Source of the DNA: Escherichia boydii
GTDB lineage: Bacteria > Pseudomonadota > Gammaproteobacteria > Enterobacterales > Enterobacteriaceae
DNA length: 64,000 nucleotides
Direction of reading: 5' to 3'
Assembly: GCA_041890495.1 (NCBI GenBank)
Contig: CP169086.1
Span: 1,736,001 to 1,800,000, forward strand
The notes below the pieces were generated by a model, which saw only the letters and a program-made list of their open reading frames with translations, was not told where the DNA came from and did no database searches. Both the position numbers and the translations under genes were made by a program. Each line of letters begins with the position of its first letter. Position 1 is the first letter of the stretch. Below, one piece after another: positions 9,472 through 17,962 of the stretch.

Positions 9472-10830
9472 TTAAAATTTCAGGGCGTTAGCGATATCTT
9501 CTTCGCTCTCTTCTTTATCAATCGCATTTTGTGCTTTGTTAGCCACCACAACAAAGGGCAGATAAATTAACGTTGCGATGCCAAGGTTGAAGAGTGCGAC
9601 CAGCAATGCGGCGACGCTACCGTTGGTATTAAAGAAGGCTCCCAGACCGGTTGGCATGGTCCACGGTGCAATATTGGTCACCGGAGGAATAATGCCCATG
9701 TAGTACGCTGCGAGGGTGATTGCCGCCAGAATCGGTTGTACCAGTACAAACGGGATAAACATCACCGGGTTCATGATAATTGGCAGACCAAACAGAATCG
9801 GTTCGTTAATCTGGAAGATGCCGGACGGCAGCGCCAGTTTTGCCACCTGACGATAATCAGCACAGCGAGAGGCGATAAAGATAGCCAGGATCAGGCCTAA
9901 AGTCGCACCACTGCCCCCAAGGAAAATAAAGGAGTCCAGCATCGGCTTGGCCCAGATATGGAAGGTCTTACCGGCTGCCAGCGCCGCTTCGACGGAACCA
10001 TATTGCTGATAGGTCGCGATATTTTCCAGCGCCCACGGCGTCATTATGCCGTTGTCCAGTGCGGTCAGCGCCAGCGCGCCATGAATACCGAAGAACCAGA
10101 GCAGTGGAACAAAGATCACATAGGCCCAGCCCACCACGCTACCCAACGATGCCAGTGGAGTTGAGATGGTATCCATAATGATCTGATGGAAGTTGGTGCC
10201 CCAGGTATTCAACGCCCAGGCAATAATCCCCATCACGGAAAGAATAATAAAGCCGGGAATTAATGCCGAGAAGGAACGCGATACTGAAGCAGGTACGCTG
10301 TCGGGCAGTTTAATGACCCAATTGCGGCGGACAATAAAGGTAAACATTTCTGCCACCACCAGGCCAATAATAATCCCGGAGATGATATTCGCCCCACCTA
10401 ACCAGTTTGCGCCAACCGCATAGGCCTCACCGACACTATATGGGGTGACGGTCATAAATGCTGCAACGGATAACAACCCAGCCGCCAGCGCATCGACTTT
10501 ACGCTCTTCTGCCAGCGCCATGCCAATAAAGAACGGTGCCATTAAAGACATTATCCCTATTGTTCCGTTATATACGTTGCCGCCAATACCTTTCAGACCA
10601 TTAAGTGTTTCAATGGTTGAGGCGTCGAGGCGAATACCTAAGGAATAAAAAAACGACCCCTCCCCAAAGCTTAGAAAAACGTTGTTAATTAATACAAACA
10701 TGGCCCCCACAAGGGTTAACGGCATTAAGCGAATAAAGCCATTTTTGATTGCATTAACGTGTGGCTGCTTTCCTATTTTAACTGCAAAAGGGAGGAGTAC
10801 CTTTTCAAGCGATGCAATAACATTACTCAT
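9472..10830 (-). CDS. chbC: Chitobiose PTS permease, enzyme IIC
   Basis: A 452-residue membrane component of the N,N'-diacetylchitobiose phosphotransferase system, matching the E. coli length. Multiple hydrophobic segments are present, with the family's substrate-site motif INEPILFGLP and the preceding GGSGATLGL loop. Only a few residues differ from K-12 (for example V for A near residue 41). It is intact, unlike the downstream chbR, chbF and chbG. Confidence 0.95.
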   Translation of the reverse strand: MSNVIASLEKVLLPFAVKIGKQPHVNAIKNGFIRLMPLTLVGAMFVLINNVFLSFGEGSFFYSLGIRLDASTIETLNGLKGIGGNVYNGTIGIMSLMAPFFIGMALAEERKVDALAAGLLSVAAFMTVTPYSVGEAYAVGANWLGGANIISGIIIGLVVAEMFTFIVRRNWVIKLPDSVPASVSRSFSALIPGFIILSVMGIIAWALNTWGTNFHQIIMDTISTPLASLGSVVGWAYVIFVPLLWFFGIHGALALTALDNGIMTPWALENIATYQQYGSVEAALAAGKTFHIWAKPMLDSFIFLGGSGATLGLILAIFIASRCADYRQVAKLALPSGIFQINEPILFGLPIIMNPVMFIPFVLVQPILAAITLAAYYMGIIPPVTNIAPWTMPTGLGAFFNTNGSVAALLVALFNLGIATLIYLPFVVVANKAQNAIDKEESEEDIANALKF

Positions 10831-10914
10831 AGAAAAATACCCTTAAAAACCGCAATTTAAATATTGCGGTATTGATTTATGAAATAACTCTTTGACGGGA
10901 AAATTTAAAATAAA

Positions 10915-11235
10915 TTAATTTGCTGCGGCTTTTTTAATCGCTGCAACCGCAGCCTTAAGCACGCCTAAACCATCGACTTTGCCATAAAGCAGCGAGTCAA
11001 TTACTTCAACCGGTTTGTTGGGTAACAAACGCTGGATTTCGGGCAACATATAAGCAATCTGCGGCCCTAATAACACGACATCGGCATTCTGACCTTTTTC
11101 ACCAGCCAGTGTTTCCGGAAATGCTTCAATAATGACCGGAACTTCATATTTTTCTGCCTGTGCGCGCATTTTTGATACCAGTAAAGAGGTAGACATGCCC
11201 GCAGAACAAAACAGATAAATGTGTTTCTTTTCCAT
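10915..11235 (-). CDS. chbB: Chitobiose PTS enzyme IIB
   Basis: First gene of the chb operon, encoding a 106-residue IIB protein that accepts phosphate from ChbA and gives it to the sugar. The phosphocysteine is Cys10 in YLFCSAGMSTSLL. It looks identical to the E. coli protein. An 84-base gap separates it from chbC. Confidence 0.95.
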   Translation of the reverse strand: MEKKHIYLFCSAGMSTSLLVSKMRAQAEKYEVPVIIEAFPETLAGEKGQNADVVLLGPQIAYMLPEIQRLLPNKPVEVIDSLLYGKVDGLGVLKAAVAAIKKAAAN

Positions 11236-11470
11236 AAAACTGCCCTCATCGACGATTATCTGTCAGCCAGACACTCCGCAAGCCTTAACCTGCTTCCATG
11301 CTCTGGGTAACTTGCGAAACCAACATGACTTTTTTTGTGGCTGAAAGGAGTATACGGTATAGACCTGAGCAATAGTATTTCTTTGACCTTATAAATTGTC
11401 TCTCCTTGACCTGCGGTTATGACCCTCTTCACATTTCGGGCAAATAATTCGCGAAGATAATTAAGAACTC
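11236..11470 (-). promoter_or_regulatory. chb operon control region
   Basis: This gene-free stretch between chbB and the end of osmE should contain the chb promoter. In E. coli it carries NagC, ChbR and CRP sites. I did not assign individual operators with confidence. Confidence 0.5.
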
Positions 11471-11480
11471 AGACCAAAAA

Positions 11481-11502
11481 AAACCGGCGCAATGGCCGGT
11501 TT
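11481..11502 (-). terminator. Terminator of osmE
   Basis: The hairpin AAACCGGC-gcaatg-GCCGGTTT, read on the minus strand, is followed by a run of T residues, as expected for the end of osmE. Confidence 0.85.
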
Positions 11503-11533
11503 CCGTTGTTACTCAAGCTTTCAGACGAAGTGA

Positions 11534-11872
11534 TTACTTCGCAGCCTGTGGATCAGTGTCGTATTCAGCACAGGTCTGATAACCGGAGTTGATGACATGT
11601 CCGGTATCATCTAACGCGACAAAGTAGGTTTCTGCTTTACCATCACGTTGACCCAGGATGTAGGTCTGGCAAGTACCACGAGCATGGATCATGCTCACTT
11701 CAGACGAAGGTTTACCCGCAATTTGTGCAACCTGCGCCCGGCTCATGCCTTTTTTGACGTCTTTCACCACAGGCTGTACAAACTGGTCTTTGGTACGATC
11801 ATAAGCCGTACAACCCGCCAGCATGGTTAATACCGCCGCTGCACTCAGAATTCCTGCCATATTCTTGTTCAT
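11534..11872 (-). CDS. osmE: Osmotically inducible lipoprotein OsmE
   Basis: A small outer-membrane lipoprotein of the SmpA/OmlA fold, 112 residues, induced by high osmolarity and stationary phase in E. coli. The N-terminal signal peptide ends in the lipobox LAGC, with Cys21 as the lipidation site. The sequence appears identical to K-12, although nadE next door is diverged, so an E. coli-like tract seems to end between the two. Confidence 0.95.
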
Positions 11873-12104
11873 ATTCCGTCCTCTTGTTTATCAGCGTGTT
11901 AGATAAGCCTGGAATAAAAAGTACTATTGTTCAACTTTGTGAGTTACGCCAGACGAATTTCGGAAAATTCTAATAAAACAACGATAAGCTGCTAAAACGG
12001 CGCAAATTAGCGCACTCGAAACTGTGATCCTTGTCGTTTCTCGCCCAAAGGGTTAGTTTTAACAGTTAACACATTCTGTTTCTGTACTGCATATGGAGGG
12101 CGTG

Positions 12105-12932
12105 ATGGCTCTGCAACAAGAGATTATTCAGGCACTGGGCGCGAAGCCTACGGTAGATGCACATGAAGAGATCCGCCGCAGCGTGGATTTTTTAAAATCG
12201 TACTTAAAAAAGAACGCTTTCCTGAAATCCCTGGTGCTGGGCATCAGCGGCGGTCAGGACTCTACCCTGACCGGTAAACTCTGCCAGATGGCGATTTCAG
12301 AGCTTCGCGAAGAGACGGGCGATGAGACGCTGCAGTTTATCGCTGTGCGCCTTCCTTACGGCGTACAGGCAGACGAGCAGGATTGCCAGGACGCCATTGC
12401 CTTCATTCAGCCTGACCGCGTGCTGACCGTGAATATTAAAGGCTCGGTGCTGGCAAGCGAGCAGGCGTTACGCGAAGCGGGCATTGAGCTGAGCGATTTC
12501 GTTCGCGGCAATGAAAAGGCACGCGAGCGCATGAAAGCGCAGTACAGCATCGCCGGGATGACCAAAGGCGTCGTTGTCGGTACCGACCATGCGGCAGAAG
12601 CGATCACCGGATTCTTCACCAAATATGGCGACGGCGGCACCGACATTAACCCGATCTTCCGCCTGAACAAGCGTCAGGGTAAGCAGCTGCTTGCCGCGCT
12701 GGGCTGTCCTGAGCATCTTTATAAGAAAGCGCCAACGGCGGACCTTGAAGACGATCGCCCTTCCCTGCCGGATGAAGCGGCCCTTGGCGTCACCTATGAC
12801 AACATTGATGATTATCTGGAAGGCAAAAAGCTGGATGAAGGCACCGCGAAGATCATCGAAGGCTGGTATCTGAAAACCGAGCACAAGCGCCACACGCCAA
12901 TTACGGTGTTTGACGACTTCTGGAAGAAATAA
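12105..12932 (+). CDS. nadE: NH3-dependent NAD synthetase NadE
   Basis: Catalyses the last step of NAD synthesis, amidating deamido-NAD with ammonia and ATP. At 275 residues it matches E. coli. The ATP-pyrophosphatase P-loop is LGISGGQDST at about residues 45-54. The tail KRHTPITVFDDFWKK is typical. The ATG at 12105 is behind GGAGGGCGTG and gives MALQQEIIQALGAKP; an upstream in-frame ATG overlaps the ribosome site. The residues are clearly diverged from K-12. Confidence 0.96.
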   Translation: MALQQEIIQALGAKPTVDAHEEIRRSVDFLKSYLKKNAFLKSLVLGISGGQDSTLTGKLCQMAISELREETGDETLQFIAVRLPYGVQADEQDCQDAIAFIQPDRVLTVNIKGSVLASEQALREAGIELSDFVRGNEKARERMKAQYSIAGMTKGVVVGTDHAAEAITGFFTKYGDGGTDINPIFRLNKRQGKQLLAALGCPEHLYKKAPTADLEDDRPSLPDEAALGVTYDNIDDYLEGKKLDEGTAKIIEGWYLKTEHKRHTPITVFDDFWKK

Positions 12933-13021
12933 AAGCAAAACGGTAACCCCAGGCTACCGTTTTTAGTGTTTGCGCCCTCTCCCGTGGGAGAGGGTTGGGG
13001 TGAGGGCATCAGGCCGCACGT
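12932..13021 (-). repeat. REP-like composite repeat with terminator, copy 2
   Basis: Inverted copy of the unit after katE: the hairpin AAAACGGTA / TACCGTTTT at 12937-12963, then the palindrome CCCTCTCCCGTGGGAGAGGG, then the head ending in GGCCGCACG. The hairpin is probably the nadE terminator. Confidence 0.85.
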
Positions 13022-13025
13022 CATG

Positions 13026-13052
13026 GCCGGGTAAGGTGTATCCACCACCCGG
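13026..13052 (+). repeat. REP-like element
   Basis: An imperfect palindrome GCCGGGTAAG...CCACCCGGC of the enterobacterial REP type, directly after the composite repeat. Related elements lie at 39239-39314 and 40715-40745. Confidence 0.7.
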
Positions 13053-13080
13053 CTCTTTTTTAACCACCACACTCCTGCTA

Positions 13081-13100
13081 CACTGTATACCTGAACAGTA
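13081..13100 (+). promoter_or_regulatory. LexA (SOS) box of cho
   Basis: The sequence CTGT-atacctga-ACAG at 13083-13098 has the exact CTGT-N8-ACAG spacing and lies 15 bases upstream of the chosen cho start. In E. coli cho is LexA-controlled. Confidence 0.88.
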
Positions 13101-13113
13101 TATGGAGCAGTAT

Positions 13114-13992
13114 GTGAGCAGGCGTCAATCTGCCCCGCGTCTTGAGTTTGAAGCGGCGGCTATCTACGAATATCCCGAGCACCTTCGCCCCTGGCTAGAA
13201 GCATTGCCTAAACAGCCGGGCGTGTACATTTTTCACGGTGAGAGCGACACCCTGCCGCTTTACATCGGCAAGAGCGTTAACATTCGCAGTCGGGTGTTAT
13301 CCCATCTTCGCACCCCGGACGAGGCCGCCATGCTGCGCCAGTCGCGACGCATTACCTGGTTCCAGACGGCCGGAGAAATGGGCGCGCTATTGCTGGAAGC
13401 GCGTTTGATTAAAGAGCAGCAGCCGCTGTTCAACAAGCGCCTGCGCCGCAACCGTCAGCTCTGCTCCCTGCAGATCAACGAGGGCAAGCCGCAGGTCGTC
13501 TACGCGCGCGACGTCGATTTTTCTCATGCTCCGAATCTCTACGGACTGTTCGCCAATAAACGTGCCGCGCTCCAGGCGCTGCAGACGCTGGCGGACGAGC
13601 TCCAGCTTTGCTACAGCCTTTTGGGTCTGGAGGCGACCACCCGCGGACGCGCCTGTTTTCGATCCGCGCTGAAGCGCTGTGCCGGTGCCTGCTGTGGGAA
13701 AGAGAGCGCTGAGGCGCATCACGCCCGGCTCCTCTCCGGTCTGGCGGCCATCAGCGTTAACTGCTGGCCCTGGGAAAGCGCCGTTGCGCTAAAAGAAGTG
13801 GGCGAGGCAATGACCCAGTATCACATCGTCAATAACTGGCTCTGGCTGGGCGCTGTCGATGACATCAACGACGCGGCAACCCTGCTGCGCACGCCCGCCG
13901 GATTTGACCACGATGGCTATAAAATTCTCTGTAAACCGGTATTAGCCGGTAAGTTTGAGATCATTGTTCTCAATGACCTGGCAGCCACGTGA
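13114..13992 (+). CDS. cho: Excinuclease Cho (UvrC N-terminal homologue)
   Basis: SOS-induced endonuclease that makes the 3' incision in nucleotide excision repair of bulky lesions, working with UvrAB. It has 292 residues (E. coli 295). A GIY-YIG-type domain contains PGVYIFHGESDTLPLYIGKS, then RSRVLSHLRTPDEAAML, and the cysteine-rich CAGACCGKE follows. I chose the GTG at 13114 because it follows GGAG and aligns residue for residue with the E. coli N-terminus; an ATG four codons earlier is possible. The last 23 bases overlap the end of the convergent ves gene. Confidence 0.92.
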   Translation: MSRRQSAPRLEFEAAAIYEYPEHLRPWLEALPKQPGVYIFHGESDTLPLYIGKSVNIRSRVLSHLRTPDEAAMLRQSRRITWFQTAGEMGALLLEARLIKEQQPLFNKRLRRNRQLCSLQINEGKPQVVYARDVDFSHAPNLYGLFANKRAALQALQTLADELQLCYSLLGLEATTRGRACFRSALKRCAGACCGKESAEAHHARLLSGLAAISVNCWPWESAVALKEVGEAMTQYHIVNNWLWLGAVDDINDAATLLRTPAGFDHDGYKILCKPVLAGKFEIIVLNDLAAT

Positions 13993-14527
13993 TTTCGCTG
14001 AACAATAAGGTGCCCTGCGTCTCCAGCAGACGCAGAGTATGGGTTCCCTCCTGCCAGCTGGCACCCTGATTGGCCGTCAGCAATTTATCACCCAGCTGCC
14101 ACGCGCCGCTTAACACAAATACCACGCCCCCGCTTGAACCAAAGGTGGTAAAAGTACGGTCAGCAACCCGTACCTTCGCCTTGCAGCAGTCGCGCCGGGT
14201 CATGATGTTGAAGTCCATCGCCATCCGTCCATCGGACAGCAGCGCTTTCACCGGTAAATCGCCGGCAAAACTGTAGGGCTGATGGTGCTTTAGGGTATGG
14301 ATGAACGCCTGACCGGCATCCAGCGTCACCTCCCCTCCTTCCAGCAAGGTAATCACCCGATCGACGCCGGGGAAAGAGGAGAATTCGCCGTTGCTGGCGA
14401 TAGTCGCGATACTGGCACGCCAATGAAAATCACGCGTTGCGGGAGGGAAACAGCAAATCTCACGCGTTTCGCCCGCACCATTGCGCCACAGGCTGACCGG
14501 CATCTTACGGATATCAAAGAACTCCAT
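13970..14527 (-). CDS. ves: Ves, HutD-family environmental stress protein
   Basis: A cupin-like HutD-family protein of 185 residues; E. coli Ves is reported as a cold- and stress-related protein of unknown biochemistry. The typical start MEFFDIRKMPVSLWRNGAGET and the cupin-like stretch FPGVDRVITLLEGGEVTL are present. The ATG at 14527 is behind CAGGAGTGGTG. It is convergent with cho, as in E. coli. Confidence 0.88.
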   Translation of the reverse strand: MEFFDIRKMPVSLWRNGAGETREICCFPPATRDFHWRASIATIASNGEFSSFPGVDRVITLLEGGEVTLDAGQAFIHTLKHHQPYSFAGDLPVKALLSDGRMAMDFNIMTRRDCCKAKVRVADRTFTTFGSSGGVVFVLSGAWQLGDKLLTANQGASWQEGTHTLRLLETQGTLLFSEITWLPGH

Positions 14528-14744
14528 CACCACTCCTGAATGGCACAACCCGTGCCAGGGCAAGGATATCGCTATCGCTGCTGTCTTGTTTGTTATCGTT
14601 AGGTATTCACAGACACAGTATCGGCAGCAGAGCGAGCAGGCCTTAGCGCAACGTTAATAAAAATGCTAACGCCATGACTCTACAAACATTCTCTGATGCG
14701 ACTACAGGAGCATACCGCGCTGGCGGCGGCAGACAAGAGGGCAG

Positions 14745-14806
14745 GAAAGAAAAACCGCCGGTCCTGTCCACAGCGTTTGCGCTTTTGTGGACAGGATCCC
14801 GGCGGT
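14745..14806 (-). terminator. Long hairpin terminator of spy
   Basis: A long stem, ACCGCCGG-TCCTGTCCACA against TGTGGACAGGA-CCGGCGGT (14754-14806), is broken by a small bulge. Read on the minus strand it is followed by a T/C-rich tract just after the spy stop. Confidence 0.8.
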
Positions 14807-14824
14807 CTTAAGAGTGTGAACCGA

Positions 14825-15310
14825 TTATTCGGTTGGTGCAGGCATTTTACCTTTTGCCGCTGGACGTTCTGTCAGACGCTTCTCAAAATTAGCATTAAAT
14901 TGCTTTTTCTGTTCCGGCGTCAGGATGTTGTAAATTTTGTTCTGGGTTTCCATGTGCGCCAGCATGTTAGCTTTGCGCTGTTCTTCCATTTTTGCGATCT
15001 GCGCTTCAGCTTTTACTTTATCGAAGGTATCGCTGGCAATGATGTCATGCATTGCGCGGCGTTCTTCCAACGGCGGACGTTTCATCTGGTCACGCTGGCC
15101 TTTCATGATTTCGCGGATCTGCTGTTTCTGCGCGTCGGTCAGGTTCAGGTCTTTGAACATCATGTCCTGATGCGGACCGAACTTGCCTTTGTGGTGCATC
15201 ATCGGCTTCGCGTCAGCCGGTGCTGCGGTAGTGGTGTCTGCGGCATGGGCCAGGTTAGCCGCGCCAAGAGCCAGGGTAGAGGCAACAAACAGTGCAGTTA
15301 ATTTACGCAT
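14825..15310 (-). CDS. spy: Periplasmic chaperone Spy
   Basis: ATP-independent periplasmic chaperone that cradles unfolding proteins, 161 residues. A signal peptide (MRKLTALFVASTLALGAANL, cleaved at AHA) precedes a mature part with the LTxxQ-type repeats LTDAQKQQ and LTPEQKKQ and many charged helices. In E. coli it is induced by the Cpx and Bae envelope-stress systems. No in-frame interruption. Its C-terminus is Pro/Ala-rich. Confidence 0.96.
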   Translation of the reverse strand: MRKLTALFVASTLALGAANLAHAADTTTAAPADAKPMMHHKGKFGPHQDMMFKDLNLTDAQKQQIREIMKGQRDQMKRPPLEERRAMHDIIASDTFDKVKAEAQIAKMEEQRKANMLAHMETQNKIYNILTPEQKKQFNANFEKRLTERPAAKGKMPAPTE

Positions 15311-15660
15311 ATTCTATATCCTTCCTTTCAGTTATTTATTACGGCTTTCTTAAGTAGCGTGCCGTGTTGACGAGATTAACTTTACTGACTTTAGCGTCAA
15401 TTAATCAGAGCAACGGTAAAACAATGAAAGTGTAAAAAACACATTTGCGTCAATTGTGGAGGAAATAAGGATAAAGCGTGGAGAGTTGCAACGAAAAATA
15501 TTCAATGTGATGATTTTAAAGCGATTTAGAAAAAGTATAACGGAGTGAAGAACAATAATAAAGCAATTCACCAGGAATATTCTGCAAAACAGGTGCAGGT
15601 GCTTTAATCGTTAAGAAAAGGTATTTGACTTCCCCTCCCGTATGAAGAGAGGGGAAAGGT
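15311..15660. other. Intergenic spy-astE region
   Basis: No gene is seen. The side near 15311 is A/T-rich and should hold the spy promoter with CpxR/BaeR sites, which I could not define. At 15630-15656 there is a hairpin TTCCCCTC...GAGGGGAA that probably terminates astE. Confidence 0.6.
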
Positions 15661-16626
15661 TCAGGATATTTTTTCCAGCATCAGACCGGCCCGCAGGCCA
15701 AACGCGACCGTGGGGTTAGGGAATAAAACATACTCGGTGGATTTCTGCACCTCGTAACGCTCCTCACCATCCTCGGCCAGCAGCGCCCCTTTGCGGAACG
15801 GGGTGAAATTCAGGGTATGCGCGGCCATATGGAGCAGGAAGGCATCGCTGCGGCGCGTGATCTGCTGTACGACCCGATACCGCTCGACGGGCTGATGCGC
15901 AGGCTCGGGAGCCGACCCGCCCAGCAGCGCCCGCAGGGCGAGATGAGTGGGTGCAAAGCGGGATAAATCGTTTTGCCCAAACGGCAGCGCTTTCCCCAGC
16001 TCCAGCGTACAGGACAACGCACCAAAGTGCTCACAGGTAAAGTGCGTAAAGGTTCCGCCCGGCGACTGGTGAAACACCAGCGCCTCCAGCCCGGCGTCAC
16101 CCAGCCAGCTCAGGAAATCTTCCTCCCACAGCTGATTGCGCTGCGGCAGAACGCCGAAGCGGACATGGTAGGACGCGCGGATGGCCGTATGCAGATCCAG
16201 ATGCCAGCGCGCCGGTCCCGCAGCGGCAAAAAACGCGGTCACCACCTTCTCCAGCCACGCTGCCCGCGCCGTTTCGTCACTCTGCGGAAACTGCGACCAG
16301 CGGCCGCCGAACATGCGGTTAATGTCGCTCACCAGATACCGTTTGTTTTGCGCCAGCGCAGGGGGATTGCCGAGCACCACCAGCACGCGGCACTTTAGGG
16401 CGATCTCATTGCGGTACAGCGCACGCAGCAGCAGATCGACAATCTCAACGGGTGCGGTTTCATTCCCGTGAATGCCCGTTGAAAGCAGCAGCGAGAGATC
16501 GCTCTTTGCTGCCGGCGTCAGCTCAAGCACCCCGCGCCCCAGCCACCGCCAGCGAAATGAGGGGCCATCCCCCTCTTTCTGTTCCGGTGTTTCATCGGCC
16601 AGGGTCAGCGCCAGTAAATTTTCCAT
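15661..16626 (-). CDS. astE: Succinylglutamate desuccinylase AstE
   Basis: Last enzyme of the arginine succinyltransferase (AST) pathway, splitting N-succinylglutamate to glutamate and succinate. At 321 residues it is one shorter than E. coli. The zinc carboxypeptidase-like motifs STGIHGNETAP and WHLDLHTAIR are clear. The ATG at 16626 follows AAAGGAGTGGAT. It is the last gene of astCADBE, 10 bases after astB, and Enterobacter-like in sequence. Confidence 0.96.
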   Translation of the reverse strand: MENLLALTLADETPEQKEGDGPSFRWRWLGRGVLELTPAAKSDLSLLLSTGIHGNETAPVEIVDLLLRALYRNEIALKCRVLVVLGNPPALAQNKRYLVSDINRMFGGRWSQFPQSDETARAAWLEKVVTAFFAAAGPARWHLDLHTAIRASYHVRFGVLPQRNQLWEEDFLSWLGDAGLEALVFHQSPGGTFTHFTCEHFGALSCTLELGKALPFGQNDLSRFAPTHLALRALLGGSAPEPAHQPVERYRVVQQITRRSDAFLLHMAAHTLNFTPFRKGALLAEDGEERYEVQKSTEYVLFPNPTVAFGLRAGLMLEKIS

Positions 16627-16636
16627 ATCCACTCCT

Positions 16637-17962
16637 TTAGCGCTGGAACGGATAAACCGATCCCAGCTGCAGGATTGTCGATAACGCGTCCAGCGCCTCG
16701 CGTCCTTCACGCAGAAGCTGAGGGTCAACCAGATCCGCCTGCGTCAGACGATCGCGATAGTAGCGATCGACCCAGTCATTCAGCCGCGTAAAGAGCGTAT
16801 CGTTCATCATGACCGCCGGGTTCACCGCCTGCATTTCGTCCTGGGTCAAGACCACGCGCAGACGCAAACAGGCGGGACCGCCGCCGTTGGCCATGCTTTC
16901 GCGCAGGTCAAACACGCGCAGTTCGTCAATCGGGTTATCGGCCTTCACCAGCTCGGTCAGGTAGCGCCACACGCCCTGATGATCCCGGGACTCCTGCGGC
17001 AGAACCAGCATCATGCTGCCGTCATCGCGGCTCAGCAGCTGGCTATTGAACAGATAGGTTTCAACCGCGTCCTGCACGCTCACCGCCTCCGTTGGCACCT
17101 GGATTGGCGTAAAGCCGCGCACGCGCTCATGCAGCGTGGCGAGCAGCTTTTCCTGATGGGCGAACGCCTGCTCGTGGCAGAACAGCACCTGGCGGTTAGA
17201 GACGGCAATCACGTCGTTGTGGAATACGCCCTGGTCGATCACATGCGGGTTCTGCTGGGCAAAAATCACCTGGGAAGGATTGACCTGGTTCAGGCGGGCA
17301 ACGGCCTGGCTGGCCGCCAGCGTCTGACGCGCAGGATAACGGGTTGGCGCGGCGTGGCCCCCCTCTTCTCGCCCGTAGATAAACAGCTGCAGACCCGGCT
17401 CGCCATAATCGCCCCCCAGGCGGTTATGGTTGGCCGCGCCTTCGTCGCCAAACATCGCCACCTGCGGCAGGGCCTGATGCACCGCAAAACGGGCGTCCTG
17501 GTTGAAAATGGCGCGAAGCACGCGATCGGTGGTTTCCGCTTCGGTGGCGCGGTGGAACTTGTTATTCAGGTTCGCCACCGTCAGATGGACTTTGCCATCC
17601 AGCGTGTCGGCGGACGGCGCGACGGTTGCCGCGTTGGCGACCCACATCGAAGAGGCCGAGCTTGCCGCGGAGAGCAGGTGCGGCGTCTGCGTACCCGCTT
17701 TTTCGACCACCTGCTCATCGGTGCCGGTGTAACCGAGCTGACGTAATACCGCCACGTTCGGACGCTCCTGCGGCGGGATCACCGCCTGCGGGAAACCGGC
17801 ATCCGCCAGCGCTTTCATCTTCAAAAGCCCCTGCTTCGCCGCCAGCTTCGGGTTCGAGACCTGAAAACGGTGCTTCGTCGAGGCTTCATTACCAAAAGAG
17901 AGACCGGCATAGTGGTGCGTCAGCCCTACCAGCCCGTCAAAGTTAACTTCACGCGCTTTCAT
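16637..17962 (-). CDS. astB: N-succinylarginine dihydrolase AstB
   Basis: Converts N2-succinylarginine to succinylornithine, ammonia and CO2 in the AST pathway. 441 residues (E. coli 447). The start [21 protein letters not shown] and the catalytic-site regions ANAATVAPS and FHNDVIAVSN are recognisable, as is the C-terminal NGGGPACLRLRV segment with the nucleophilic cysteine. It overlaps the end of astD by 14 bases, indicating translational coupling. Confidence 0.96.
   Translation of the reverse strand: MKAREVNFDGLVGLTHHYAGLSFGNEASTKHRFQVSNPKLAAKQGLLKMKALADAGFPQAVIPPQERPNVAVLRQLGYTGTDEQVVEKAGTQTPHLLSAASSASSMWVANAATVAPSADTLDGKVHLTVANLNNKFHRATEAETTDRVLRAIFNQDARFAVHQALPQVAMFGDEGAANHNRLGGDYGEPGLQLFIYGREEGGHAAPTRYPARQTLAASQAVARLNQVNPSQVIFAQQNPHVIDQGVFHNDVIAVSNRQVLFCHEQAFAHQEKLLATLHERVRGFTPIQVPTEAVSVQDAVETYLFNSQLLSRDDGSMMLVLPQESRDHQGVWRYLTELVKADNPIDELRVFDLRESMANGGGPACLRLRVVLTQDEMQAVNPAVMMNDTLFTRLNDWVDRYYRDRLTQADLVDPQLLREGREALDALSTILQLGSVYPFQR

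Noticed and set aside
15311..15660. Possible small RNA or gene between spy and astE
   Set aside because: Only an A/T-rich promoter-like stretch and the astE hairpin are seen; nothing supports a separate RNA.
16979..17746. 255-codon plus-strand frame inside astB
   Set aside because: It lies opposite a well-conserved AstB and reads as a G/C-rich shadow with no recognisable protein.
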